Shown: piece by piece, positions 40,306 through 49,087 of the stretch
Position numbering within the stretch: the first letter of the stretch is position 1
Layout: every line of letters begins with the position of its first letter
Assembly: GCA_030681645.1 (NCBI GenBank)
Contig: JAUXRX010000029.1
Span: 1 to 64,000, forward strand
DNA length: 64,000 bases
Source of the DNA: Archangium sp.
GTDB lineage: Bacteria; Myxococcota; Myxococcia; Myxococcales; Myxococcaceae
Reading direction: 5' to 3'
Notes under the pieces: generated by a model
Database searches by the model: none
What the model saw: only the letters and a program-made list of their open reading frames with translations
Told to the model about the DNA's origin: nothing
Program-made: the position numbers and the translations under genes

Positions 40306-43215
40306 CTACGAAGCATCACTCCAGTCGCGCCGCTCGGGAGCGCTCGCCGGATTCGAGGCGAAGTCATCGGCCGTCAGGAGGCCGGTCTTCGACAGGTCGA
40401 CAATGAACGCGCGTCGGCGGCTGGCCTTGCCGGCGAAGCACACGCGCTGGCTCTCCTCGACAACGTAGCCGTGCTGCTTCCGGTTCTCCGAGAGCAGGCG
40501 CCTGAGCGCCTTCAGGTCCACGACCTCGCCCTGGTAGTCGATGCGCTTGCAGTGCGCGCGGAAGGAGTCGTAGGCGGACTCGAGGTGGACGGCGAGCCGG
40601 CCCTCGTCGAGCAGCGCGTAGTGGACCTGCGGTCGGAGTTCGTCCTGCACCGCCATGACCCCGAGCATCTCGAGGAAGTGGTCGAGCGCGTTCTTCACGC
40701 CGTGGTCGGTCTCGAGGACATCGTCGAGCACCGCGTCGACCGCGGCCTTCGCGCCGAGGTCTTCGGGGAGCTCGACCCCGCAGGCCTTCGCGAACTCCTC
40801 GAAGAGGTGGATGCCCAGGAGCATGACGGTGATGTTCTCCGCGACGCGCACCGGCACCTGGCGGTCCTTGAGCAGCTCGGCCGCGACGGCGCGTGCGATG
40901 ACGAGGTCGGCGTCGAAGTCGCGGCCCAGGCAGAACTGGATGTACCTGGGGGCGAACAGGACCAGGTCGACGGCCCGCAGCTGCCTGTAGGCCAGCTTGA
41001 AGGAGTTGCGGGTCTCGAGGGCCGTCTTGTCCGGGTTCGCCGTGATGATGCGCTCGAGCAGAGCCGCCTCGGTCGGGCGCGTCTCGCCTGCGACGCAGAC
41101 CGGCGCCTGCAGGTGGTAGGTGTTGACCTTCAGGTCCGGTCGGCCGCGCTCCTCGGTCTCGCCCCGGTAGAGCCGGCGCAGGTACCGGTGCAGCGTGTTC
41201 AGCCGGTGCTTCGGCATGTCGTAGGGCTTGTACTCGTCGATGAAGACCGGCACCGCGTTGGTCGAGGTGAGCAGCTTCAGGAGCGCGAACTCCGTCTCGG
41301 TGGCGCTGTACGGCTCGGCGTCGCGCACGCCGAAGAGCGGCCAGAACACGTCGATGCAGAGGCTCGACTTCCCCGAGCCCTGCGTGCCCCAGACGAACAG
41401 CGTCGGGAACGCGCCGACCTGGTCCATGAAGCGCGGCTTCATCGGCGTCGCGAAGAACCAGCCCAGCATCGGCAGCACCACCTGCGGCTGGTTCACCTTC
41501 GGCAGGCACTCGAAGACGACCTTCGCGACTGACTGGAAGGTCTCGTCGTCGGTGGGCAGGTAGTCGAGGCGCTTCCCGAGCGACGCGCCGGTGTGCACGT
41601 AGGCGACGGGCGGGGTCTCGATGAAGCCCGCTCGGTCGATGGCGCAGTCGGGGCCCAGCCAGAGGTGGTGCTTGCCGTCCTTGTACTCGCCCAGCATCGT
41701 CGAGCCCGGCCGCCGCGGCACCTCCCGCCGCGCCAGCACGCGGAGGAGCCCCTGCACGTTGTTGTCGCTCCCGGTCCACTGCAGGTCGGCCGACGGGAGG
41801 TGCCGGATGAAGTCGCGCTTGGAGTGGAAGGCGGAGAGCGGCAGGCGCAATGCAACCGTGGTTCCGCGGTCGGTGTGGGCGTCGCCGATGATGAGCTCGC
41901 CGTCCTCGGTCGCGACGCGGCTCGTGGGCGTGATGGTGAACGAGGAGACCACCTTCGATTCGCCGCGCGCCGTCACCGTGTAGTAGCAGCGCGCGTCCTC
42001 GTAGATCTCCCCCTCGATGGCGTCGTCGGGAGGCTCGTCAGCTTCCTCGCGCTCGTCGCTGCGGTGCTTGCGCGGCTGCGGCGCGGGCGGCGCTCGTTCG
42101 GGTTGAGGCACCGGCAGGTCGCAGCGAACGCCTGCCTCATGGCACAGCCCCAGCTTGCGTAGGGCCTGGCAGGGAGGGGCGACCGAGCCGTCCTTGTCGG
42201 CCGTCGCGATGATCTTCTCCCAGGCTCTTCGGATGTACGCGGGGCCGTCGCGCCCGCTCAGCTTGCCCAAGCCGCGGCGGTCGTACTCGAGGACCAGCTC
42301 GGTGATCTCGTCGAGCCCCAGGCCCTTGTGGGCGAAGAAGCGCACCATGTTGAAGATGGCGAGGCTCCGGTCTTCGGCGCCCTCCTGCCAGAGCCGACGC
42401 ACGGCCGCGCACATGTCGACCGGGCTCCCCCAGTCGTACTGCCCATCGGAAGTACGCCGCGCCTTCGTGGTGGTGCCCGCTGGGCGCAGCGGCAGTGATG
42501 TCGGCATGCGCAGACGACTCAGAAGCCGTGGGTCCTCCAGCCGCTCGCACGGGCTTCGCCACTCACTCAGTCGGTGGGGGCGATCGCCACGGCCATCACC
42601 CTTGTGGCTGACGGTCCCGATGACCTTGATGATCCGCGACGCATCGTGGATGGAATCGACGTGCACCTGCGGGGTCTGGAACCCGGCGCGCAGCTCCGTC
42701 TCGAAGGCCTTGAGGCCCGCCTGCAGACCTTCGTTGATCGGCGAGGGCGGAAGCGCGAACCAAAGCTGGGCCCCGTTCCCGCTCATCATCAACCGCGGAG
42801 GCGCCAGTCCCTCGGTGATGCACCAGTCGGCAGCTCGAGAGGCAGCGTCGAGTGCCTGGGATAACTCGTGCTCCGTGCTCGCGGAGTCCTTCGGTCGCAC
42901 GGGATCTAGGTCGATGACGGTCGCGGTGAGGACCTCGATGTCCTTCTTCGCCGCGCCCGTATTGAGGGGGCGAACCGTGTTCCGCGCGGACCCAAGCAGG
43001 CGGGTTGGTCGCGGCTGGATGCCCACGTAGACGTTGCCGGTCGAATTGCACCGCACGCACTCTCTGACGAAGGCGTCCTCGTCGTCGAAGAAGCCGATGC
43101 CCACGACGCCGCCTGAGGGGCGGATGACGCGCACCTCTGACACGCCGTGGGGGGCGTGGGCGAGCCACCGCCAGGTCGCCCGGATCGCCTCGGGGTTCGG
43201 CAGAGGGCCACTCAT
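40306..43215 (-). CDS. Phage primase-helicase (AEP-type primase plus P-loop helicase)
   Basis: A 969-residue replication protein. The N-terminal archaeo-eukaryotic primase-like domain has VIDLDP (residues 100-105; metal-binding Asp pair), MMSGNGAQLWFAL and HDASRIIKVIGTVSHKGD. A central linker contains conserved Cys residues. The C-terminal ATPase has Walker A VWGTQGSGKSSLCID (~residues 605-620) and a following acidic motif, VPVFIDEYKPYD. It should prime and unwind phage DNA at the fork. ATG 43215 overlaps the helicase stop as ATGA. It is the last gene of the minus-strand early operon. Confidence 0.88.
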   Translation of the reverse strand: MSGPLPNPEAIRATWRWLAHAPHGVSEVRVIRPSGGVVGIGFFDDEDAFVRECVRCNSTGNVYVGIQPRPTRLLGSARNTVRPLNTGAAKKDIEVLTATVIDLDPVRPKDSASTEHELSQALDAASRAADWCITEGLAPPRLMMSGNGAQLWFALPPSPINEGLQAGLKAFETELRAGFQTPQVHVDSIHDASRIIKVIGTVSHKGDGRGDRPHRLSEWRSPCERLEDPRLLSRLRMPTSLPLRPAGTTTKARRTSDGQYDWGSPVDMCAAVRRLWQEGAEDRSLAIFNMVRFFAHKGLGLDEITELVLEYDRRGLGKLSGRDGPAYIRRAWEKIIATADKDGSVAPPCQALRKLGLCHEAGVRCDLPVPQPERAPPAPQPRKHRSDEREEADEPPDDAIEGEIYEDARCYYTVTARGESKVVSSFTITPTSRVATEDGELIIGDAHTDRGTTVALRLPLSAFHSKRDFIRHLPSADLQWTGSDNNVQGLLRVLARREVPRRPGSTMLGEYKDGKHHLWLGPDCAIDRAGFIETPPVAYVHTGASLGKRLDYLPTDDETFQSVAKVVFECLPKVNQPQVVLPMLGWFFATPMKPRFMDQVGAFPTLFVWGTQGSGKSSLCIDVFWPLFGVRDAEPYSATETEFALLKLLTSTNAVPVFIDEYKPYDMPKHRLNTLHRYLRRLYRGETEERGRPDLKVNTYHLQAPVCVAGETRPTEAALLERIITANPDKTALETRNSFKLAYRQLRAVDLVLFAPRYIQFCLGRDFDADLVIARAVAAELLKDRQVPVRVAENITVMLLGIHLFEEFAKACGVELPEDLGAKAAVDAVLDDVLETDHGVKNALDHFLEMLGVMAVQDELRPQVHYALLDEGRLAVHLESAYDSFRAHCKRIDYQGEVVDLKALRRLLSENRKQHGYVVEESQRVCFAGKASRRRAFIVDLSKTGLLTADDFASNPASAPERRDWSDAS

Positions 43216-44597
43216 GGCGCCCGCAGCTCCGACGCAGAAATGCCGAGCACCTCGGAGTACAGCTTCCGTCGCTCGAGGTGATGGCGCCGGAGGAGCGGCA
43301 CCCGCTTGTCGACGAAGTCGAACAGCACCGCGCTCTGCTTCGACGGGTGCGGCCGCATGATGCGCCCGAGCCGTTGAATGGTGCGGCCACGCGCGCGCCC
43401 CGGAAAGGCCAGGAAGACTCGTGAGAGTCGCGGCAGGTCCAGGCCCTCGTCCGCCAGGCTCGTCGCTACCAACACCTGCAGTCGACCCGCGCGCGCGTCC
43501 TCGAGGAGGACCTTCCGGCGTTCCCGGCCGACGTCACCAGTCAGCGGCTCCGCGCTGATCCCGCTGGCGCGCAGGGCGGCAGCCAGCACCTCGCAGTGCT
43601 CGACGCGCCCCGAGAGGACGAGGCAGGTGTGGCCGGCGTTTGCCTCGGCGGCCACGGCTTCGACGACGCTACGGTTTCGCTCGGGATCGGCGGCCACCGC
43701 GCTGAGCATCCGGGCGTAGTCCTCGGCGCCCTGGTAGCCGAAGGTGAAGTCCGTCGTGATGGTGCGGATGGACGGCACCGTCAGCACGCCGGCCGCCACG
43801 AGCTCGTCGTGGGTGACCGTGAGCAGGGGGCTCCCGAGGAACAGCTCGAGGAGCGGCGTCAGGCCATCTTCCCGCTCCGGCGTCGCGGTGAGGCCGAGCC
43901 GGTACCGCGCAGGGCAGTGGTCGACGATGCCGTGGAAGGTGCTCGCGGCCACGTGGTGCGCCTCGTCGAGGATGAGCAGTCCAAACCGTGCGAGGAACAC
44001 CTCCAGCTCCGAGAGGTGCCAGTGAGCCAGCGCCTGGATAAGGGCCACCGTCACGGGAGCGGGGGACACCTCGCCAGCGCCAACGAGGCCGGCGTCGAGC
44101 TGCAGTCGCTCTCGGAGCTCGGAGCGCCATTGCTCCGCCAGGTCGAGCGTGTGGACCAGCACCAGAGATGGGGTCTTCAGGCGGGCGATCGCCCCGAGCG
44201 CCACCCGCGTCTTCCCGCCGCCGCAGGGCAGCACCACGGTGCCCTGGGTGACCTTCGCCAACGCGTCGACGGCGCGCGCCTGGTACTGGCGGAGCGCGAC
44301 GTCGGGGACCTGGAGCTGCTCCGACGGAAGGACGCGTCGGTCGTCGAACACGAGCTTCATCCCCTCGCGCTCCGCCTCCCGTCGAAGGGTATGAACCCCT
44401 CCCCGGGGAAGCCGCACCTGCCCTTCGAGTTCCTGGAGGAAGCAGAGCACCTCGTCACCCGCTGGCCGCAGCCCAAGGCGTTCCCGCGCGCGCACCTGAG
44501 GGTTCTCGAACGACAGTGCCCCGCGCAGGCGCTCGACGAACTTCGTCGGCACCTCGCTGGACGCGAAGGTGAGACCCGAATCGACTCGAACTCGCAC
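43212..44597 (-). CDS. Phage SF2 DNA helicase (DEAD/H, UvrW/XPB-like)
   Basis: A 461-residue protein with SF2 motifs: RQYQARAVDALAKVTQGTVV (Q-motif region), LPCGGGKTRVALG (Walker A), LLILDEAHHVAAS (DEAH), GLTATPER, and QRLGRIMRPHPSKQ (motif VI). I chose GTG 44597 (MRVRVDSGLTFASSEVPTKF) because GAGG lies 8 bases upstream; the frame running to 44885 overlaps the previous gene and is arginine/serine-rich noise. Such helicases serve phage recombination or replication restart. It is coupled to the primase gene. Confidence 0.9.
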   Translation of the reverse strand: MRVRVDSGLTFASSEVPTKFVERLRGALSFENPQVRARERLGLRPAGDEVLCFLQELEGQVRLPRGGVHTLRREAEREGMKLVFDDRRVLPSEQLQVPDVALRQYQARAVDALAKVTQGTVVLPCGGGKTRVALGAIARLKTPSLVLVHTLDLAEQWRSELRERLQLDAGLVGAGEVSPAPVTVALIQALAHWHLSELEVFLARFGLLILDEAHHVAASTFHGIVDHCPARYRLGLTATPEREDGLTPLLELFLGSPLLTVTHDELVAAGVLTVPSIRTITTDFTFGYQGAEDYARMLSAVAADPERNRSVVEAVAAEANAGHTCLVLSGRVEHCEVLAAALRASGISAEPLTGDVGRERRKVLLEDARAGRLQVLVATSLADEGLDLPRLSRVFLAFPGRARGRTIQRLGRIMRPHPSKQSAVLFDFVDKRVPLLRRHHLERRKLYSEVLGISASELRAP

Positions 44598-44628
44598 GGG
44601 CCTCACCTCGACGCAGGGTTGGCCAGCC

Positions 44629-45348
44629 TCAGGCAAACGGGTCGACCTCGGCCGCCGTCGTCGCGGGCGCGTCGAACTCCGCCACGAGGCTCTCGACGAA
44701 GGCCTTCGCGCGCTCCCACTGCGCCGCCGGCAGGTCCTTGATGCGCTTGATGGAGAACTGCTCGAGGAAGCGGTCGACGGCCTGCCGCGGCATCGCCTTG
44801 AGCTGCGTGACGATAGCCGTCGCCAGCTTGGGGTCGATGGGCCCCTCGGGCACCGCCTCCACCGCGGGCTGCGCCTCGGCCTCACCCGCGTAGAGCTTTG
44901 GCAGGTCGAGCAGCACGAGCGTCTCGAAGTCCTTCCGCTCCTCGGCCGACAGCTGGCGCTCGGGGAGGATGGAGTAGGTCGTCTTCGGGTCCTTGGCGGC
45001 GCCGTGCCGCTGCACCTCGAAGGCCCACTTCTCCAGGCCGTACTTCTCGCGCACGCGCACCAGGTCCTTGAAGAACATCACGCCCTGCTCGAGGACCCGC
45101 ACGTCGCCCGTCTCGTAGACCGCGACGTTGTACGCCACGCGGAGCGAGCCCTTGTGGCCGGCCGCCTTCACCGCGTCGTCGAAGGGCACGTACTTGCCGT
45201 CGACGAAGCTGACCTCCCGCGGGTACGGCTCGCCGAGGAAGACGACGACCGCCTTGTCCTCGTCGTTGGCGAGCTTGAGCCAGGTGCTCGAGTCCGCGTC
45301 GTGCTTCTTGGCCATCTCTTCGGTCTGCTCCCACATGTTCGGTGCCAT
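44629..45348 (-). CDS. Phage early protein, possibly ssDNA-binding
   Basis: A 239-residue protein. The N-terminal domain (WLKLANDEDKAVVVFLGEPY ... LRVAYNVAVYETGDVRVLEQ) is beta-rich with a basic/aromatic face and looks like gp32-type or OB-fold-like DNA-binding phage proteins. The C-terminus (residues ~170-239) is helical and acidic, ending DPFA, as in ssDNA-binding proteins with acidic tails. ATG 45348 has AAGGAG upstream. It lies between the helicase and sigma-like genes. The functional call is tentative. Confidence 0.7.
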   Translation of the reverse strand: MAPNMWEQTEEMAKKHDADSSTWLKLANDEDKAVVVFLGEPYPREVSFVDGKYVPFDDAVKAAGHKGSLRVAYNVAVYETGDVRVLEQGVMFFKDLVRVREKYGLEKWAFEVQRHGAAKDPKTTYSILPERQLSAEERKDFETLVLLDLPKLYAGEAEAQPAVEAVPEGPIDPKLATAIVTQLKAMPRQAVDRFLEQFSIKRIKDLPAAQWERAKAFVESLVAEFDAPATTAAEVDPFA

Positions 45349-45351
45349 CGT

Positions 45352-45564
45352 TCAGGTCTCCTTCGGGGTGGTGGTGAGGTGCTGCTCGCGCTCCCGCCGG
45401 TACACGGTGAAGAGCTGCGTTCCGTCGGAGGCCGTCCCGGCCTCCTCGAGGTGGAAGTCCGCGCCGGTGTCGACGACCTGCTCGATTTCCCAGCGGCGGA
45501 AGAGCCCGGGGAGTCGAACGAAGTCGGCGTCTTCAGCCGGCGGCGGACGGTGAGTGGTTTTCAA
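45352..45564 (-). CDS. 70-residue phage protein with TTG start
   Basis: A small protein (ADFVRLPGLFRRWEIEQVVD, GADFHLEEAGTASDGTQLFT, VYRREREQHL) whose TTG start overlaps the sigma-like gene stop as TTGA (45561-45564). AGGAGG precedes it by six bases, which decides the start. It ends three bases before the next gene. No family recognised; the compact alternating pattern suggests a small beta-rich fold. Confidence 0.65.
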   Translation of the reverse strand: MKTTHRPPPAEDADFVRLPGLFRRWEIEQVVDTGADFHLEEAGTASDGTQLFTVYRREREQHLTTTPKET

Positions 45565-46352
45565 GCGATGCCTCCTGAGTTGGTGCTGCGGCGTGATTCC
45601 CTGAAAACGCGAAACCGGAAGTTGTCCTGGGACAGCAATCGGCGAAGGCGCTCGCGGACGCGGGGGAGGGCGCGCGCGAAGCGCTTCCGCGCGGCAGCCT
45701 TGGTGAGGCCCAGCTCCTCGCCGGCCTCGCCCTGCTCCTCGCCGAGCACGAGGACGCGGAAGAGCAGGTCTCCGTCGCGGCCGGCGACGCAGCGGAGCAG
45801 CTCGTGCGCGTTCCTGAGGTTCGACTCGGTCGCCTGGTCGCGGACCGGTGGCGCCTCCCAGGACTCGCCGTGGTCGAAGGGGGTGGTGATGACCGCGGTC
45901 GCCCACTCGTGCCGGAGCTCCGACATGAGGTCGCGCTCAGTGCTGCGCACGAGTGACGCGGCCACCCAATGGACCGTCTGGAGGTTCAGCTTCGCGACCA
46001 GCGCCACGAAGGCGCTGGAGATGGCGGAGAGGAAGTCCTCACCGCTCTCGAAGTGGCTCTGTCGGCGGCGGCAGACGGCGTCGAGGCCAGGCCACAGCCC
46101 CAGCCACAGGAGCTCCAGACAGAGGCCTCGGTCTTCGCGCCGCTGGACCGCCTGCACGAGCGCGGCGAGCGTGGCGTTCTTCCGGACTGGATCACCCTCG
46201 CGACGGGCGAGGTAGCCGACGACCGCGGAAGGGCTCGCGTACGGGGCGAGCGAAGGGTGGTGGGCGCGGACCTCAAGGAACTCCTGCTGTGCTGCGAGGG
46301 TGCCGATCGAGCGAAGGAGGTCCTCGCGGACGTCCCCCCAGGTGGTGTGCAT
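45561..46352 (-). CDS. Phage sigma-factor-like protein 1
   Basis: A 263-residue protein. The middle (SGEDFLSAISSAFVALVAKL, then ASLVRSTERDLMSELRHEW) resembles the sigma-70 region 2 helices. The C-terminal end, VLGEEQGEAGEELGLTKAAARKRFARALPRVRERLRR, is a region-4-type HTH. It may redirect host RNA polymerase to phage promoters. It is the second gene of the minus-strand early operon, after the Com-like gene, and is paired functionally with another sigma-like protein on the plus strand (51538-52320). Confidence 0.7.
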   Translation of the reverse strand: MHTTWGDVREDLLRSIGTLAAQQEFLEVRAHHPSLAPYASPSAVVGYLARREGDPVRKNATLAALVQAVQRREDRGLCLELLWLGLWPGLDAVCRRRQSHFESGEDFLSAISSAFVALVAKLNLQTVHWVAASLVRSTERDLMSELRHEWATAVITTPFDHGESWEAPPVRDQATESNLRNAHELLRCVAGRDGDLLFRVLVLGEEQGEAGEELGLTKAAARKRFARALPRVRERLRRLLSQDNFRFRVFRESRRSTNSGGIA

Positions 46353-46444
46353 GACGCGGTGCCGATTCCCGGCCGGCGTCAGTGCGCTCGAAGGGGCCGA
46401 AGCAGGGCGTCAGAGCGCTCGGGTAGGTTGTGGAGGTGGTTGGG

Positions 46445-46648
46445 TCAGGCGGCCGCGCGCGTCGAAGCCGGGGAGGGCTTCAAGACGTTGAGCGACTTGC
46501 AGCGGTAGCAGGTGACGGCGATGGTGACGTCGACGCCCGTCACCGTGGCCTGGAGTTCACCGCGGCGGATGGAGAGTCCGTCGCGATCGTTCTTGGCGAG
46601 GAGCGCGTTGCACTGCTTGCAGCGGAGCTCGGTCAGTGGGCTTCCCAT
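46445..46648 (-). CDS. Com-like small zinc-ribbon protein
   Basis: A 67-residue protein: LRCKQCNALLAKNDRDGLSI, then AVTCYRCKSLNVLKPS. The C-x2-C ... C-x2-C spacing and the phrases RCKxCNxLLAK and CxRCKxLN match the Com family (Mu Com activates translation of the mom DNA-modification gene). ATG 46648 has GAGG eight bases upstream. No mom homologue is visible beside it, so here it may regulate another phage mRNA. It is the first gene of the minus-strand operon. Confidence 0.8.
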   Translation of the reverse strand: MGSPLTELRCKQCNALLAKNDRDGLSIRRGELQATVTGVDVTIAVTCYRCKSLNVLKPSPASTRAAA

Positions 46649-46821
46649 GGTGTGTCCCTCGGTCGGGCCCGCGGTGGATCCGCGAGCGACTTCGAGGGGC
46701 ACAGTGCGGTCGGCACCCATGGGGGAGAGAAGGAGGGGAATCGCAGCCGACTCCGGGATGGTTTCCCGTCCGATTCCGCCCCGGGCTGTCGGGGCCGTTC
46801 CGCCTGTAGTACCGAGGGCGG

Positions 46822-47964
46822 ATGAGAGCAGAGGACCTCCAGCGCCTTGAGCAGAAGTTCCCCGCGAACGATCTCCGAAGACCTGAGGAGCAGTTTCGCG
46901 ACGCACTCGAACTCGGTGTCCCCTCGGCGCGCATCCTCGCTCAGGAGATTCATGCCGACCTCTCGCCAGAGCATTTCGGGATCGCGTGGTGGCGAGAGCA
47001 CGTTCCGACGCGTCGTCGAATCCTGATCGGAGACCAACTCGGCCTGAGCGCCATCGCGATCGAGACCAACCTGGTCGAGGCAAGACTGCATCACCTCGAG
47101 GCGCTCGATCTGCTGGAGCGCTGTGGGCGGCGCTCTGGTCTTCATGTCGCCGTCACGCCACAGGGCCAGCTGCACACTGAGCTTCGCCGGTTGGAGAGCG
47201 CCGCCGATCACCTGCCCGGCGAGCAGGCGACGTTGAACATCGTCGGGTTCTTTCGGGCTGTCGGATCAGCGCTCGATTGCCTGGGAGCCTCGATGGTGGG
47301 CGTAGCCGCGCTTCCAACCAGGCTCCTGCGCGCGGGCATGAGGGAGGCGCGCGAGGGTCTCGAAGGCGCCAACGGTGGGTCTGACGGTGCGGTCGCCCAG
47401 CTCGAGCTTCATGAACAGTTCGAGGCGTTGGTGCAGGCGGCGGGCCCGACTGGCTGGCTCGAGTGGGTGGGCAACTTCAGGAACATGGTCGTCCACCGCG
47501 GGCGGCATCTGAACATGTGGATGTGCCTCCCGACGGGGGGCCGCGTCGCGCTACCCGACGGCCGAATTCAGGTCGGGCTCGAGGAGGTTCTCTACCTGAC
47601 GCGTGACCCGAGCCGCGGTGAGATCGACTGCTGGCGCGACGATGTCGAGCACTTCACGTTGGCAGAAGATGCGCGAGAGACGATCAACGGCATCTGGGCC
47701 AGCACCAAGTTCCTGGTGGAGCGAACCTCGGCGCTGCTGTTGGCTCTCTGGCGTCGCCGACGAGCACACCCTGATCTGCTGGTTCAACCTGACCGCCAAT
47801 GGCCTGACGTGAACCTCCCGGCCCCGCCGACCTTTCGTGGCTACCGACCGCGGCCACCGACGGCTGGGGACACCTCGATGGTCTCGTCGCCGGCGTTCAC
47901 ACAGCGCCTTCAAGCGGCTGGGCTCCAAGGAGATCGGCGAGCCCGGTGGGCTGGGTTCGACTGA
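46822..47964 (+). CDS. Unknown protein with a HEPN-like R-x4-H motif
   Basis: A 380-residue protein, mostly helical. NFRNMVVHRGRHLNMWM contains R-N-M-V-V-H, the R-x4-H form (with Asn after Arg) seen in HEPN ribonucleases; a preceding helix (LHEQFEALVQAAGPTGWLEW) and a long following helix (DARETINGIWASTKFLVERT) fit that fold. The C-terminal ~60 residues are proline/arginine-rich. It lies alone on the plus strand between the early operon and the control region, as a phage 'moron' would. An anti-phage (superinfection exclusion) RNase is possible. Confidence 0.65.
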   Translation: MRAEDLQRLEQKFPANDLRRPEEQFRDALELGVPSARILAQEIHADLSPEHFGIAWWREHVPTRRRILIGDQLGLSAIAIETNLVEARLHHLEALDLLERCGRRSGLHVAVTPQGQLHTELRRLESAADHLPGEQATLNIVGFFRAVGSALDCLGASMVGVAALPTRLLRAGMREAREGLEGANGGSDGAVAQLELHEQFEALVQAAGPTGWLEWVGNFRNMVVHRGRHLNMWMCLPTGGRVALPDGRIQVGLEEVLYLTRDPSRGEIDCWRDDVEHFTLAEDARETINGIWASTKFLVERTSALLLALWRRRRAHPDLLVQPDRQWPDVNLPAPPTFRGYRPRPPTAGDTSMVSSPAFTQRLQAAGLQGDRRARWAGFD

Positions 47965-48316
47965 TTGCGGACAGGTGGCCACCGCCGAACTCGTCCCTGT
48001 CCACCGGCTGTCCACCCTTACATATTGATATCTCTTAAGAATCTCTCTGAGGACAGATGGACAGCAGATTCTCAAGCAGGTCTACATGGCGTTGACCGCG
48101 AAGGTCGCGACGAGCCGATGATCGATCACCTCCGCATGTAGTGCTTCACGCAGAAAGCCGTCCACCCCGGCCACCAACCGCAAGCGCCCGCCGTCGCACG
48201 CGAATTCGGCGTCTCGTCGCCGTCCACGGCCGGGCCACATGCTGGCCACTTGTCCACGAGGCAGCAGGGCCGCCGCCGATGTCCCGTCGGTCAGCGCCGG
48301 TTCGCGTTTTAGGTGC
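47965..48316. other. Phage control region: AT-rich island with CTGTCC repeats
   Basis: No gene is supported in these 352 bases. An AT-rich stretch at 48015-48045 (including GATATC and TCTTAAGA) is unusual for this GC-rich DNA. Around it are repeats of CTGTCC/GGACAG at 47968, 47997, 48009, 48051 and 48059, including an exact inverted pair GCTGTCCA (48008-48015) / TGGACAGC (48058-48065). It is a likely promoter/operator or replication origin for the plus-strand phage genes. Confidence 0.5.
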
Positions 48317-48796
48317 ATGACCACTTCCCAGCCCGCTGCCACCACGGACCTCGCTCGCGAGGTCGCCAACCTCGTCCGCGCTCGACTCCTCACGCCGGCC
48401 GGCGCCAACCAGCTCAACCGAGCTGCGCAGAACCAACTCGCGCGCGCCGCCGCAGAAGAGAACCTCCTGGTCGAGGTGCTCGACGGGCTGGTGGTCCTCG
48501 TCCAGGGGAAGCTGGTCCCCGCGTCGCTCAGCGCTGACCCCGACTCGGGCATCACCTACGTGTACTGGAAGGCGGTCGTGCCCAAGCTGCGCGACCTCGG
48601 GGTGTTCAAGTCGGCCAGCCCGAAGGTAGCCAAGCGGGTTCTTCGCGCAGCCAAGGCGTCGCTGCCCGAGGCCGGAGTGGTCGCCCACGACGAGCGCTTC
48701 AACTTCCTCGGCGTCGGCCGCTGCCGGTGCATCGTCCTCGACCTCGCGAAGGTCTGCGCCTTCCTCCAGCAGAAGAGACCTGTCCCACGGCGCTAA
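48317..48796 (+). CDS. Unknown phage protein, first of the plus-strand operon
   Basis: A 159-residue protein: TTDLAREVANLVRARLLTPA, then LLVEVLDGLVVLVQGKLVPA, then ITYVYWKAVVPKLRDLGVFK, and a C-terminal RCRCIVLDLAKVCAFLQQK. It is soluble and mixed alpha/beta. ATG 48317 follows AGGTGC closely; GTG/ATG starts further upstream lie in the control region. No family recognised. The position suggests an early DNA-metabolism or regulatory role. Confidence 0.65.
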   Translation: MTTSQPAATTDLAREVANLVRARLLTPAGANQLNRAAQNQLARAAAEENLLVEVLDGLVVLVQGKLVPASLSADPDSGITYVYWKAVVPKLRDLGVFKSASPKVAKRVLRAAKASLPEAGVVAHDERFNFLGVGRCRCIVLDLAKVCAFLQQKRPVPRR

Positions 48797-48850
48797 GCGC
48801 CTTCGCGTTTTCCTCGTGCGGGCCATTGGGGGCGCCGCCGAGGAACGTGG

Positions 48851-49087
48851 ATGGCGCTCAAGGACCTCATCAAGCTGACCCCGACGCCGGCGTCCGAGCG
48901 CCCGCCGGGAATCACCTGCGAGAACTTCCTGCGCTCCGAGGGTCGTCGATGCGCGCACTACCTCGCGAACGGCGCCTGCGCGCTGACGTCAGAGTTCATG
49001 TGCGTCGAGTGGCTGAAGGTGAACGGCCCCGACGCCAACCAGGCTTTCAAACCTGAGCGCCGTGAGCGCCCCACGAGGCGCTCATGA
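48851..49087 (+). CDS. Small Cys-containing phage protein
   Basis: A 78-residue protein with four cysteines in 30 residues (CENFLRSEGRRCAHYLANGA, then CALTSEFMC), a spacing that could bind zinc or an iron-sulfur cluster. Its stop overlaps the start of the Cas4/RecB-like nuclease as ATGA (49084-49087), so the two are co-translated; it may be an accessory subunit of that nuclease. No named family is recognised. Confidence 0.65.
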   Translation: MALKDLIKLTPTPASERPPGITCENFLRSEGRRCAHYLANGACALTSEFMCVEWLKVNGPDANQAFKPERRERPTRRS

